From the NCBI RefSeq assembly GCF_023744375.2, contig NZ_CP146284.1, forward strand, positions 3,447,501 to 3,511,500: 64,000 nt of DNA, read 5' to 3'. The translations under genes and the position numbers were made by a program. The notes beneath the pieces were generated by a model. It was not told the DNA's origin, did not search any database, and saw only the letters and a program-made list of their open reading frames with translations. Numbering within the stretch: position 1 is the stretch's first letter; every line of letters starts with the position of its first letter. This stretch comes from Parabacteroides sp. AD58 (GTDB taxonomy: Bacteria; Bacteroidota; Bacteroidia; Bacteroidales; Tannerellaceae). Positions 17,951 through 26,671 of the stretch are shown here, one piece after another.

Positions 17951-17958
17951 TACTTTTG
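17951..17958 (+). promoter_or_regulatory. -7 box for the YbaN-like gene
   Basis: TACTTTTG matches TAnnTTTG, 24 bp before the ATG at 17983. Confidence 0.5.
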
Positions 17959-17982
17959 CAGCCAGAAGAAAATGCTTGACAA

Positions 17983-18354
17983 ATGATTCCGATTGTCCGA
18001 TATGTGTTGGTGGTGTGGGGGATTCTCTCTTGTGCTTTGGGAGTGATCGGGATCTTTGTACCGCTTTTGCCCACAACGCCTTTTCTATTGCTTTCGGCTG
18101 CTCTGTTCTTTCGCAGTTCTCCCCGCTTATATAATCATTTGTTGAATCATCCGCAACTCGGACCTTATATCCGTAATTTCCGTGAGCACAAGGCCATTCC
18201 GCTGCAGGTCAAGATTATTTCCGTATCACTCGTCTGGATTACCATTCTTCATGCCGTCATTTTCCTCCTCGACCATTGGGTGTTGGAGTCGCTTCTCATC
18301 TTGTTGGCGGCGGGCATTACGGCCTATATCCTGCATTTCAAGACACTCCGGTGA
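17983..18354 (+). CDS. YbaN family (DUF454) inner-membrane protein
   Basis: A 123-residue protein with three or four membrane segments and the DUF454 signature GIFVPLLPTTPFLLL near residue 25, then FFRSSPRLYNHLL and FREHKAIP. No function is established for the family. It stands alone with its own -7 box and is followed by an inverted-repeat element and the convergent catalase gene. Confidence 0.88.
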   Translation: MIPIVRYVLVVWGILSCALGVIGIFVPLLPTTPFLLLSAALFFRSSPRLYNHLLNHPQLGPYIRNFREHKAIPLQVKIISVSLVWITILHAVIFLLDHWVLESLLILLAAGITAYILHFKTLR

Positions 18355-18370
18355 AAAGGATGATGATTTA

Positions 18371-18535
18371 CTCCGGCCAATTGAATTGGCAATTGACAAT
18401 TACAGACACAATATTAGGCACGGATTTCACGAAAAACACGGTTTAAAATAAATATTTACCGTGTTAATCCGCGAAATCCGTGCCTATTTATTAATTATTA
18501 ATCTCAATTCTCAATTATCCGAGTCCGTGCCTGGT
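18371..18535. repeat. REP/MITE-like inverted-repeat element between ybaN and katA
   Basis: The core is a long imperfect hairpin: 18417-18442 (GGCACGGATTTCACG...ACACGGT) pairs with 18458-18484 (ACCGTGTT...GAAATCCGTGCC). It is flanked by AATTGACAATTA-type sequence on the left and TAATTATTAATCTCAATTCTC on the right, with another TCCGTGCCTGG at 18523-18533. It lies between two convergent genes and could also serve as a two-way terminator. It looks like a dispersed repeat, but only one copy is in this window. Confidence 0.65.
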
Positions 18536-18546
18536 TTTTATGCCAG

Positions 18547-20010
18547 TTAACCGATCTCTGCAAGGACATGCTCCAAACCTAAGGCGCGGGCTACGCCGAG
18601 GCCATAATTCTTGTCGGCTTTTGCGCAGTTGCGGATGTGGCGAACCTTGATGAATTCAGGAATGTCGCCCATCGAACGAGCCGTGTTCTCGAACAAGACT
18701 TGCTGCTGTTCGGGTGTCATCAGGCGGAATAGTGCTGCCGGTTGTGAATAATAGTCGGCATCGTCTTCCCTGAACTCCCACTGATAAGCACTTCCATCCA
18801 GTTCCAAAGGCGGTTCTTTGTATTCATGCTGATCTTGCCATTCACCATAACTGTTGGGTTCATAGCCGAGAGTCGCTCCATGATTTCCGTCCACTCGCAT
18901 TTGTCCGTCCCGATGATACATGTTTAGGAAAGGACAACGGCTCCGGTTCACCGGTATCTGGTAATGATTCACTCCCAAACGATATCTTTGCGCGTCTCCA
19001 TAAGAGAATAAGCGGCCTTGCAACATGCGGTCGGGCGAGAAGCCTATGCCCGGAACGACGTTGGCCGGATTGAAAGCTGCCTGTTCTACGTCGGCAAAGT
19101 AATTCTCCGGATTCCGGTTCAGCTCCAATACGCCCACTTCTATCAGCGGATATTCCTTTTGAGACCAGACTTTCGTCAGATCAAATGGGTTATAAGGCAT
19201 GTTCTTTGCTTGTTCTTCAGTCATGATCTGCACATACATGGTCCATTTAGGGAAATCTCCCTTCTGAATGCTCTCAAAGAGGTCGCGATGATGACTTTCC
19301 CGGTCTTTTCCGATGATGGCTTCTGCTTCCTGATCCGTAAGATTCTTGATGCCTTGCTGCGTGAGCAAGTGGAATTTTACCCAGTTCCGTTCGCCGGCTG
19401 CATTGATAAACGAGAAGGTATGACTACCATAGCCGTGCATGTGGCGATACGAATACGGAATGCCGCGGTCACTCATGGTAATCGTTACCTGATGAAGCGC
19501 TTCGGGCAAAAGCGTCCAGAAATCCCAGTTATTGCGGGCACTGCGCATGTGCGTATGCGGATCCCGTTTAACGGCATGATTCAAATCGGGAAATTTCAGC
19601 GGATCACGCAAGAAAAATACCGGTGTGTTATTGCCTACCAGATCCCAGTTCCCTTCTTCCGTATAGAATTTGATGGCAAATCCGCGAATATCTCTTTCCG
19701 CGTCAGCAGCTCCCCGTTCTCCAGCGACAGTAGAGAAACGGACAAAGACTTCGGTTTCCTTACCAATCTGAGAAAAGACAGCTGCTTTGGTGTAACGGGT
19801 GATGTCGTGCGTAACGGTGAATTTCCCAAAAGCCCCGGACCCTTTGGCATGCATGCGGCGTTCGGGAATGACTTCACGGTCAAAATGAGCCAATTTTTCC
19901 AGAAACCACACGTCTTGCAGAAGCATTGGTCCTCGACGGCCGGCAGTGGCTACATTCTGGTTGTCGGCAACAGGTGCGCCTGAGGCGCTGGTCAGTTTCT
20001 TTTCTTCCAT
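18547..20010 (-). CDS. katA: Heme catalase KatA
   Basis: Breaks hydrogen peroxide into water and oxygen. The small-subunit clade length (487 residues) fits. Visible signatures are the catalytic His in [15 protein letters not shown] near residue 53, [12 protein letters not shown] near 125 (catalytic Asn), [10 protein letters not shown], and the heme-ligand Tyr in [14 protein letters not shown] near 337. It has no signal peptide, so it is cytoplasmic. The start is 16 bp downstream of the flavodoxin-like gene stop, making a two-gene unit. Confidence 0.97.
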   Translation of the reverse strand: MEEKKLTSASGAPVADNQNVATAGRRGPMLLQDVWFLEKLAHFDREVIPERRMHAKGSGAFGKFTVTHDITRYTKAAVFSQIGKETEVFVRFSTVAGERGAADAERDIRGFAIKFYTEEGNWDLVGNNTPVFFLRDPLKFPDLNHAVKRDPHTHMRSARNNWDFWTLLPEALHQVTITMSDRGIPYSYRHMHGYGSHTFSFINAAGERNWVKFHLLTQQGIKNLTDQEAEAIIGKDRESHHRDLFESIQKGDFPKWTMYVQIMTEEQAKNMPYNPFDLTKVWSQKEYPLIEVGVLELNRNPENYFADVEQAAFNPANVVPGIGFSPDRMLQGRLFSYGDAQRYRLGVNHYQIPVNRSRCPFLNMYHRDGQMRVDGNHGATLGYEPNSYGEWQDQHEYKEPPLELDGSAYQWEFREDDADYYSQPAALFRLMTPEQQQVLFENTARSMGDIPEFIKVRHIRNCAKADKNYGLGVARALGLEHVLAEIG

Positions 20011-20026
20011 AACAATTGACTTTAGT

Positions 20027-20461
20027 TTATTGATGAATAGTTGAATATATCAAAGCATCGAGTATATGTCTGTCGTCGGCAGTCAGCATACCGGTTCGTG
20101 AACGAAGTTCATACGACTGGGTATCCGGCGGAATCTCCATGACCTTTTTCATACGTCGGAACATGCTTCCGGTACGTATCTTGTAGGTGGTGAAGAACAA
20201 GGTTCGCTCTGGTGGAACCATACCCGCTAACGGTTTGCTCAGTTCACACCAAGTCTGATGCGGGTGTTGCCCAACGACAAACCATCCGCAAGTCCAACAT
20301 CCGGTAATGAGCATGTCGGCCTCTTTGATTTTGGAGGGCTCAAAGTCGGAAAGTGAGCTTAGGGAAACATGCAATCCTTTAGACCATAAGTACAAGGCTA
20401 TTTCTCTTGCATACCGGGCTGTCTTGCCTTTATGACTATAATATAGAACGATAGCTTTCAT
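20027..20461 (-). CDS. Flavodoxin-like protein upstream of katA
   Basis: A 144-residue protein with an N-terminal flavodoxin phosphate-loop region ([16 protein letters not shown]) and the alternating beta/alpha pattern of the fold. The second loop carries an unusual Cys/Trp-rich segment, [18 protein letters not shown], near residue 52. The start at 20461 is chosen because a -7 box lies at 20480-20487. Being cotranscribed with catalase, it may supply or sense electrons during oxidative stress; that role is inferred only from position. Confidence 0.75.
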   Translation of the reverse strand: MKAIVLYYSHKGKTARYAREIALYLWSKGLHVSLSSLSDFEPSKIKEADMLITGCWTCGWFVVGQHPHQTWCELSKPLAGMVPPERTLFFTTYKIRTGSMFRRMKKVMEIPPDTQSYELRSRTGMLTADDRHILDALIYSTIHQ

Positions 20462-20479
20462 ATCCGATTGGGTTTTGCA

Positions 20480-20487
20480 CAAATATA
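20480..20487 (-). promoter_or_regulatory. -7 box for the flavodoxin-like gene and katA
   Basis: TATATTTG on the minus strand matches TAnnTTTG and gives a leader of only about 12 nt before the ATG at 20461. Confidence 0.5.
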
Positions 20488-20598
20488 ATGTCCGTACGAT
20501 GAATGAATCCTGTTTGTATTTCTGTATTTTCCGATAAGACATATCGGTAAAAACGATAAGGCGCGGTGATATTCCGGCAACGGATGTATTTTATGGAG

Positions 20599-20629
20599 TT
20601 GAACATTCAGATGAAAACTCCTATCTTTG
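20599..20629 (+). promoter_or_regulatory. Promoter (-33 and -7) for the DUF695 gene
   Basis: TTG at 20599-20601, a 20-bp spacer and TATCTTTG at 20622-20629 make a good Bacteroidetes promoter, 22 bp ahead of the ATG at 20652. Confidence 0.65.
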
Positions 20630-20651
20630 CTAATCAATAAAATATGCGATT

Positions 20652-21092
20652 ATGAGATTAAGCGATAAATGGTTTACGGCATTGTCTGAAAATGACAACG
20701 GTGATTTAGTGACCATCTATGGTCGGGACGAACTGACAGAGTTTATGCAGAGTGGTAAGCTGAAGGAACGGGTGGAAATCACCTGGAAATATACGCCGGC
20801 CGAACAGGGCATGCCTTCGGAAGCTGAGGCCGAGCGGATGGAAGCGGTAGAAGAAGCATTGCGCAAGGCGATGGAGAAAGACAAGCTGGCAATCCAGACC
20901 AGCGTTTATACCGGTGGCGGCGAAAAGATCTGGGTATATTATACGCGTACCGTCCGGGTTTTTGGTGAACGGTTGAATGACGCCTTGAAAGACTTCGAAC
21001 AGTTGCCTATTACTATTTATACCGAATTAGACCCTGAATGGGAGGAATATCAGGATATGTATGAGATGAAGCAGTGGGCCGCAGATGAATAA
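20652..21092 (+). CDS. DUF695 family protein
   Basis: A cytoplasmic acidic protein of 146 residues without signal or membrane segment. It has the pattern GRDELTEFMQSGKLKERVEITW near the N terminus and a C-terminal LPITIYTELDPEWEEYQDM, which I associate with DUF695, a family of unknown function. The middle is a charged helix (residues ~58-80). It is a single-gene unit with its own promoter, followed by a separate promoter for the next gene. Confidence 0.7.
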   Translation: MRLSDKWFTALSENDNGDLVTIYGRDELTEFMQSGKLKERVEITWKYTPAEQGMPSEAEAERMEAVEEALRKAMEKDKLAIQTSVYTGGGEKIWVYYTRTVRVFGERLNDALKDFEQLPITIYTELDPEWEEYQDMYEMKQWAADE

Positions 21093-21130
21093 ATGATTGG
21101 CCGAGCGGGTTAAAGTTATCGAAAAAAGTA

Positions 21131-21138
21131 TATCTTTG
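21131..21138 (+). promoter_or_regulatory. -7 box for the DUF151 gene
   Basis: TATCTTTG at 21131-21138; it places the transcription start near 21145 and excludes a translation start at 21138. Confidence 0.5.
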
Positions 21139-21158
21139 TGTCCTATCAACGGATGAGT

Positions 21159-21854
21159 ATGGCAAAGAAAATAAAACTTAAAGTGCAAGGATTGACGGGA
21201 AGTCAGGTACAGTCGGGTGCCTATGCCCTGATCTTGTCGGAAGTAGACGGACCGCATCGTATTCCTATTATTGTAGGCATGGCTGAAGCTCAGTCGATTG
21301 CCATGGCTTTGGAGCATCTGACTCCGCCCCGGCCGTTAACACATGATCTGTTTGTGACGTTTACCCATTCATTTGGCATTTTGCTACAAGAAGTATATAT
21401 CTACAAATTCCTCGACGGCGTATTTTATGCAGAGCTAGTCTTGTTTGATGGTGAGCGGCAGGTTCGGATTGATTCCCGAACGTCGGATGCCATTGCGATC
21501 GCTCTGCGGCTGAAAGTCGATATCTTTACATCAGAAGAAGTATTGAATGAATGTGGATTGATATTTGACAAGAATGGAGATAACAGTCCGTCGGAAAGAG
21601 ATGAAGATGAGGATGACGACGATGAGGACGACGACGATGAATCATACGATCTGGTAGATGAAGACGAGTTTGAACAGCTTTGGAAAGACAAGTCGCCCGA
21701 CGATTTCCATAATGCTGCCGATTTGGATCTGTGGTTAAGCTATATGCCTTTGGATATTTTGGAACGGAAGTTTCAGGAAGCGATCGATTCCGAACATTAT
21801 GAACATGCGAAGATTTATAAAGACGAATTAAAACGAAGAGAAGATTTAGAATAG
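21159..21854 (+). CDS. DUF151 (bifunctional nuclease-like) protein with a UVR motif
   Basis: The N-terminal ~135 residues form a DUF151/BFN domain (IPIIVGMAEAQSIAMALE near residue 38; RIDSRTSDAIAIALR near 105), a family with reported DNase/RNase activity in some members. A run of almost pure Asp/Glu follows (about residues 148-165). The C-terminal ~40 residues look like a UVR motif (LERKFQEAID..HYEHAKIYKDELKRRE), the helical hairpin used in UvrB/UvrC contacts. The start at MAKKIK is chosen from the promoter position; 21153 is an alternative. It begins a tight unit with the nucleoside transporter. Confidence 0.82.
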   Translation: MAKKIKLKVQGLTGSQVQSGAYALILSEVDGPHRIPIIVGMAEAQSIAMALEHLTPPRPLTHDLFVTFTHSFGILLQEVYIYKFLDGVFYAELVLFDGERQVRIDSRTSDAIAIALRLKVDIFTSEEVLNECGLIFDKNGDNSPSERDEDEDDDDEDDDDESYDLVDEDEFEQLWKDKSPDDFHNAADLDLWLSYMPLDILERKFQEAIDSEHYEHAKIYKDELKRREDLE

Positions 21855-21855
21855 T

Positions 21856-23169
21856 ATGATTGAAACAGGAGGATTTGGATGGATGTCTTTGGGAAGAGGC
21901 ATCGCGGGCATATTGGTTGTAATAGCCATTGCCTATTTGTTTAGTTACGACCGGAAGCGGATCGACTGGAAGTTAGTGGGTGGTGGTTTGCTGATTCAGC
22001 TGGTATTGGCCTTATCCATTCTTTATATCCCGATTGTGGGAAGTTTATTTAAGTCATTGGGAATTGTATTTGTCAAGCTGATGGACTTTACAAGTGCGGG
22101 ACTGAATTTCCTGTTAGGGCCGTATGCTTCGAAGTCGGCGGGATTCAGTTTCTTGCTTCATTCATTGCCGATCGTTGTTTTCTTCTCGGCTTTGGTCTCT
22201 ATCTTTTATTATTGGGGAATTATCCAGAAAGTAGTCGGCGCGTTGTCGTGGCTGCTGCGGAAAGTGATGAATATATCTGGGACAGAAGGTTTGGTTGCCT
22301 GTGGAAATATCTTTTTAGGGATGACTGAATCGCCGGTGTTGATCAAGAATTATTTACCGACGATGAACCGTTCGGAACTGTTTCTCGTGATGGTTTCGGG
22401 AATGGGTACGATTGCTGGTTCGGTGATGGGCAGTTATGTCGGCATGTTGGGCGGACAGGATCCGATGGCGCAGCAGATGTTTGCGACTCACTTGCTGTCT
22501 GCTTCCGTCATGGCAGTTCCGGGTTCTATTGTGATTGCGAAGATCATGTGTCCGCAGACTGAACCGATCCAGAAGGATTCGAAGGCTGAATGGGGCGACG
22601 AAGGACATAATAATGTATTGGGAGCTATTTCATCCGGAACAGTAACCGGTGTGAAGCTGATGACGAATATTGCTGCCATGCTGTTGGTGTTTATTTCCCT
22701 GATTGCGATGGTGAATTACTTTACCAATAATGTCGTAGGTCATTATACCGGAATAAATGACTGGATTGTCAAGATAACAGACGGTAAGTCAGACGGACTG
22801 ACGTTCCAGTTTATATTAGGGGTTATCACGGCTCCGTTTATGTGGCTGATCGGTGTTCCTTCAGATGATATTATGCTGGTCGGTTCCTTGCTGGGGCAGA
22901 AGACGATTCTGAACGAGTTTGTGGCCTACTTCCAGTTGCAGGAATGGCGGGATGCCGGATTGTTCGTTTCTCAGAAATCGGTGATCATGTCTACTTATAT
23001 CTTATGTGGATTTGCTAATATCTCTTCAATCGGTATATTGTTGGGCGGATTGGGTGTTTTGGCTCCCGAGAAGAAAGAAATGATTTCCCGAACAGGGTTC
23101 AAGGCGATGGTTGGCGGAGCTTTGGTTTCTGTCTTGTCGGCCACCATCATCGGTATGATTTTAGGATAA
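21856..23169 (+). CDS. Concentrative nucleoside transporter (CNT/NupC family)
   Basis: A polytopic inner-membrane symporter for nucleoside uptake, 437 residues, with about ten hydrophobic segments. CNT motifs are visible: GNIFLGMTESPVLIKNYL near residue 153, GMGTIAGSVMGSYVG near 175 and the C-terminal CGFANISSIGILLGGLG near 391. It starts one base after the DUF151 stop and is followed by rsmE after 12 bp, so it belongs to one transcript. The substrate range (purine or pyrimidine) cannot be told here. Confidence 0.9.
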   Translation: MIETGGFGWMSLGRGIAGILVVIAIAYLFSYDRKRIDWKLVGGGLLIQLVLALSILYIPIVGSLFKSLGIVFVKLMDFTSAGLNFLLGPYASKSAGFSFLLHSLPIVVFFSALVSIFYYWGIIQKVVGALSWLLRKVMNISGTEGLVACGNIFLGMTESPVLIKNYLPTMNRSELFLVMVSGMGTIAGSVMGSYVGMLGGQDPMAQQMFATHLLSASVMAVPGSIVIAKIMCPQTEPIQKDSKAEWGDEGHNNVLGAISSGTVTGVKLMTNIAAMLLVFISLIAMVNYFTNNVVGHYTGINDWIVKITDGKSDGLTFQFILGVITAPFMWLIGVPSDDIMLVGSLLGQKTILNEFVAYFQLQEWRDAGLFVSQKSVIMSTYILCGFANISSIGILLGGLGVLAPEKKEMISRTGFKAMVGGALVSVLSATIIGMILG

Positions 23170-23181
23170 GAAAGAACAGGT

Positions 23182-23880
23182 ATGCAGATATTTTATACTC
23201 CGGATATTGCCGTAAATCCGGAATTACCAGAAGAAGAAGCCGGACATTGCATTCGGGTATTGCGTCTGACGGAAGGAGATGAAATCCTGTTGACAGACGG
23301 AAAAGGTTCGTTTTACAAGGCGCTTATCGCAAGAGCTCATCCGAAGCATTGCGAAGTGACGGTGCAGGAATCATGGAAGCAGGAAGATTTGTGGCCGTTT
23401 TATGTACATATCGCAGTGGCTCCCACGAAGAATATGGACCGGATGGAATGGTTTGCCGAAAAAGCCTGCGAGATCGGTATCAACGAAATTACTTGTCTGA
23501 ACTGCCGTTTCTCAGAGCGGAAAGAAGTAAAGCCGGCCCGTCTGGAAAAGATTCTGGTCAGTGCCATGAAGCAGTCGCAGAAAGCAACGCTTCCCATTTT
23601 ACATGGAATGACCGACTTCAAGGCCTTTGTCAGTCAGCCTTTCAACGGACGGAAGTTTATCGCTCACTGTGAAGAAGGCGAGAAACCTTTGATCAAGGAT
23701 ATTTATCATCCGAATGAGAATGCGTTAATCCTGATTGGTCCGGAAGGCGATTTCAGTCCGGAAGAGATCCAGTGTGCCATGCAGCATGGCTTTGAATCGA
23801 TTTCTTTGGGCAAAAGCCGTCTGCGGACGGAAACGGCGGCCTTGGTAGCCTGTCATACCTTGCATGTATTGAACCAGTAG
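23182..23880 (+). CDS. rsmE: 16S rRNA m3U1498 methyltransferase RsmE
   Basis: SPOUT-class methyltransferase that modifies U1498 of 16S rRNA. The N-terminal PUA-like part has HCIRVLRL near residue 23 and LTDGKGSFYKA. The C-terminal SPOUT knot contains LIGPEGDFSPEEI near 183 and SLGKSRLRTETAALVA near 205. It has 232 residues, slightly shorter than the E. coli protein. It lies third in the DUF151-CNT-rsmE unit with a downstream esterase 31 bp away. Confidence 0.95.
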   Translation: MQIFYTPDIAVNPELPEEEAGHCIRVLRLTEGDEILLTDGKGSFYKALIARAHPKHCEVTVQESWKQEDLWPFYVHIAVAPTKNMDRMEWFAEKACEIGINEITCLNCRFSERKEVKPARLEKILVSAMKQSQKATLPILHGMTDFKAFVSQPFNGRKFIAHCEEGEKPLIKDIYHPNENALILIGPEGDFSPEEIQCAMQHGFESISLGKSRLRTETAALVACHTLHVLNQ

Positions 23881-23911
23881 CAGACTTTTAACGGATAAAT
23901 TATACATAGAA

Positions 23912-24730
23912 ATGAAAAGACTGATTGTTGTATTGGCGGCTTTGCTGGTGGTTGTATGCGCCCAGGCCGCAAAGGTGGATACGGTGTTGGTGAAGAGCCC
24001 GAGTATGCAGAAAGACATTAAGACGGTAGTGGTACTTCCGGATGCTGCCGCGCAGAAAGCCTGTCCGGTGATTTATCTTTTGCATGGGCATGGTGGAAAT
24101 TATGCTACGTGGATCAGTGTTAAACCGAACTTACCTCAGATAGCTGACGAGAAAGGAATTATCTTTATTTGTCCGGATGGCGAGAACAGCTGGTATTGGG
24201 ACAGTCCGCTGCATGCGAATGTACGTTATGAAACCTTTATATCCTCAGAACTGATTAATTACGTAGATCAACATTATAAAACGGTAGCTCGTCGGGAAGG
24301 AAGAGCCATTACGGGATTAAGTATGGGCGGACACGGCGCGATGTGGAATGCCATTCGTCACTCCGATGTATTTGGTGCTGCCGGAACGACCAGCGGTGGT
24401 GTAGACATCCGTCCTTTCCCGAAGAACTGGAATATGAGTGATCAGTTGGGAGAAGAAGCCAGCAATCAGTCTGTTTGGGATGCTCATACGGTCATTAACC
24501 TGGTGCCTTCGATGAAGAAAGGTCAGCTGGCCCTGATTATCGACTGTGGTTATGACGACTTCTTCCTCGAAGTGAATAAGAATTTCCATGAAGCCTTATT
24601 GAAGCAAGGCATTGATCATGATTTCCTGCTCCGGCCAGGCGCACATAACGGCGATTACTGGAATAATTCCATCGATTACCAGATACTCTTCTTCCAGAAA
24701 TATTTCCAGAAAAACGGAACAGGGAAATAA
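23912..24730 (+). CDS. Secreted esterase D-like alpha/beta hydrolase
   Basis: A 272-residue exported protein: the signal peptide runs to about residue 19 (VVVCAQA cleavage region). The esterase fold is shown by VIYLLHGHGGNYATW (oxyanion region), ENSWYWDSP, the nucleophile elbow GLSMGGHGA with Ser137, and a late His in LRPGAHNGDYW. It resembles the tributyrin esterase / carbohydrate esterase group often found in gut Bacteroidetes. Feruloyl or acetyl esterase activity on glycans is possible; the substrate is not evident. It ends before a promoter-bearing hairpin. Confidence 0.85.
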   Translation: MKRLIVVLAALLVVVCAQAAKVDTVLVKSPSMQKDIKTVVVLPDAAAQKACPVIYLLHGHGGNYATWISVKPNLPQIADEKGIIFICPDGENSWYWDSPLHANVRYETFISSELINYVDQHYKTVARREGRAITGLSMGGHGAMWNAIRHSDVFGAAGTTSGGVDIRPFPKNWNMSDQLGEEASNQSVWDAHTVINLVPSMKKGQLALIIDCGYDDFFLEVNKNFHEALLKQGIDHDFLLRPGAHNGDYWNNSIDYQILFFQKYFQKNGTGK

Positions 24731-24763
24731 TAAAAGAAAGATAATAAAGCAAATTCTGAAAAT

Positions 24764-24810
24764 AAAGATAGCGCATCATCGGTCAGTTTGTCGGTTATGC
24801 GCTATCTTTG
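24764..24810 (+). promoter_or_regulatory. Hairpin containing the -7 box of ltaE
   Basis: AAAGATAGCGCAT (24764-24776) and ATGCGCTATCTTT (24797-24809) are a perfect 13-bp inverted repeat with a 20-bp loop. The right arm includes TATCTTTG (24803-24810), the -7 box for the gene at 24835. The same sequence may end the esterase transcript. Confidence 0.6.
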
Positions 24811-24834
24811 CAGAAAATTTGAGCTTATATTAAA

Positions 24835-25857
24835 ATGAGAAGTTTTGCAAGTGACAACAATTCCGGTGTCCATCCGTTGATTATGGATGCTGTGATCAAG
24901 GCAAACGACAATCATGCCGTTGGCTATGGTGATGATCCTTGGACCGCTCAAGCAACGGCTAAGATTAAAGAAGTATTTGGAGAAACGGCTTCTCCGTTTT
25001 TCCTGTTTAACGGAACGGGCGCCAATTCGGTAGCTTTACAGGCTGTGACCCGTTCGTATCATAGCATTCTGTGTGCGGAAACAGCTCACATCAATGTGGA
25101 TGAATGCGGTGCTCCGGGCCGGATGAGCGGTTGCGCGCTGGTAACCATTCCGACGCCTGATGGTAAATTGACTCCTGAATTGATCAAGCCGCATTTGCAT
25201 AATTTCGGGGTTTGCCATCATTCGCAGCCGAAGGCCGTTTACATTTCCCAGGTTTCTGAATTAGGAACTGTCTATACGATTGATGAAGTGAAGGCAATAG
25301 CCGACTTGTTGCATGCTCATGATATGTATCTTCACATGGACGGTGCCCGCTTGGCCAATGCGTGTGCTTACCTGAACTGCTCCATGAAAGAAGTAACAGT
25401 CGATGCCGGAGTAGATATTCTGAGCTTCGGCGGAACGAAGAACGGTATGATGATGGGTGAGGCAGTGATTTCATTCCACCCGGAACTGACCGAGACTCTT
25501 CCGTTTATCCGTAAGCAATCGGCTCAGCTGGCTTCTAAATTGCGGTATATGTCGGCTCAGTTTATCCCTTATCTGGAGAATAACTTATGGCTGGAGAATG
25601 CCCGCCATGCGAATGCTTGTGCCAAACGTCTGGCTGATGTCCTGGCCGAGTTCCCTCAGATTCGGATGACACAGAAGGTTGAATCCAACCAGCTGTTCTT
25701 CATTATTCCGGACGAGCCGCTGAAGAAATTGCAGGAGAAATACTTCTTCTATATGTGGAACGAAGAGAAGAACGAAGCACGCTTTGTCACTTCCTGGGAT
25801 ACGACGGAAGAAGATATTCTGGATATGGAGAAATCGTTGCGTGAGGTCTTGAAATAA
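24835..25857 (+). CDS. ltaE: Low-specificity L-threonine aldolase-like PLP enzyme
   Basis: Fold-type I PLP enzyme splitting L-threonine or allo-threonine to glycine and acetaldehyde. The start FASDNNSGVHP is typical. Other landmarks are the glycine-rich NGTGAN near residue 60, HMDGARLANA near 167 (Asp for the PLP pyridine nitrogen) and the PLP lysine in SFGGTKNG, Lys202. The length is 340 residues. It is monocistronic or paired with the following exported phosphoesterase, whose start is 9 bp away. Confidence 0.92.
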   Translation: MRSFASDNNSGVHPLIMDAVIKANDNHAVGYGDDPWTAQATAKIKEVFGETASPFFLFNGTGANSVALQAVTRSYHSILCAETAHINVDECGAPGRMSGCALVTIPTPDGKLTPELIKPHLHNFGVCHHSQPKAVYISQVSELGTVYTIDEVKAIADLLHAHDMYLHMDGARLANACAYLNCSMKEVTVDAGVDILSFGGTKNGMMMGEAVISFHPELTETLPFIRKQSAQLASKLRYMSAQFIPYLENNLWLENARHANACAKRLADVLAEFPQIRMTQKVESNQLFFIIPDEPLKKLQEKYFFYMWNEEKNEARFVTSWDTTEEDILDMEKSLREVLK

Positions 25858-25865
25858 AACCGACG

Positions 25866-26645
25866 ATGCTGAAGGATTCGCGATATGGAATCTGGTGCCT
25901 GTTGTTGGGCATTGCCGCCTGTCTGTTCTCGTGCCGTCCTTCCGTGAAAGAAACCTGTCTGATGAGTTATAATATCCGGAATGGAAGAGGACTGGATGAT
26001 TCTATTTCCTATACGCGGATAGCTGAAGTTATCAGACGGGTAAATCCGGATTTAGTGGCGTTGCAGGAGCTGGACAGTATGACGCAGCGAAGCGGACAGA
26101 CGTATGTCTTGGGCGAGTTGGCCCGGCTGACAGGCATGTATGATGTCTATGCTCCGGCGATTGATTACGACGGGGGAAAATACGGAATAGGCATGTTGGC
26201 TAAAGAGAAGCCGCTTCATGTCTATTCGCGGGCTTTGCCCGGTCGGGAAGAGGCTCGTCGATTACTGATGCTGGAATATCCTGATTATGTGTACGCCTGC
26301 GTTCATCTTTCGCTGACGGAAGAAGACCGGATGGCCTCGCTTCCTGTCATCTTGGAAGAATTCGGGCGGTTCAGGAAACCGGTATTTATTGCCGGCGACT
26401 GGAATGCGACTTCTGAGTCCTTGTTTATTCAGGAAGTCCTGAAGCATTTTGTCCTGCTGACGGCTGCCGATGAATATACTTTCCCGGCTGATACGCCGAA
26501 TTGTACATTAGATTATATTGCCGTGAGCAAACTGGTTCCGGTCACCTTCAGGAAACGGGAAGCCGAGGTGGTGGATGCGCCTGTCGAGTCAGACCATCGT
26601 CCTGTGGTTGTCCGCACGCAATGGCAATACGAAAGAAAGAAATAA
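25866..26645 (+). CDS. Endonuclease/exonuclease/phosphatase-family lipoprotein
   Basis: A DNase I-fold hydrolase of 259 residues. The signal region WCLLLGIAACLFSC gives a lipobox Cys at about residue 19. EEP-family catalytic motifs are present: SYNIRNGRG near residue 35, LVALQELD near 65, FIAGDWNAT near 178 and the final SDHRPVVV near 247. The cell-surface or periplasmic substrate could be a nucleic acid, a phospholipid or an inositol phosphate; nothing here decides it. Confidence 0.88.
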   Translation: MLKDSRYGIWCLLLGIAACLFSCRPSVKETCLMSYNIRNGRGLDDSISYTRIAEVIRRVNPDLVALQELDSMTQRSGQTYVLGELARLTGMYDVYAPAIDYDGGKYGIGMLAKEKPLHVYSRALPGREEARRLLMLEYPDYVYACVHLSLTEEDRMASLPVILEEFGRFRKPVFIAGDWNATSESLFIQEVLKHFVLLTAADEYTFPADTPNCTLDYIAVSKLVPVTFRKREAEVVDAPVESDHRPVVVRTQWQYERKK

Positions 26646-26671
26646 TGGTCTTACCTTTTCATTTATAACGC

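Noticed and set aside
19018-19983. A 321-residue frame antisense to katA
   Set aside because: The catalase motifs are unmistakable on the other strand; the antisense product has no domain pattern.
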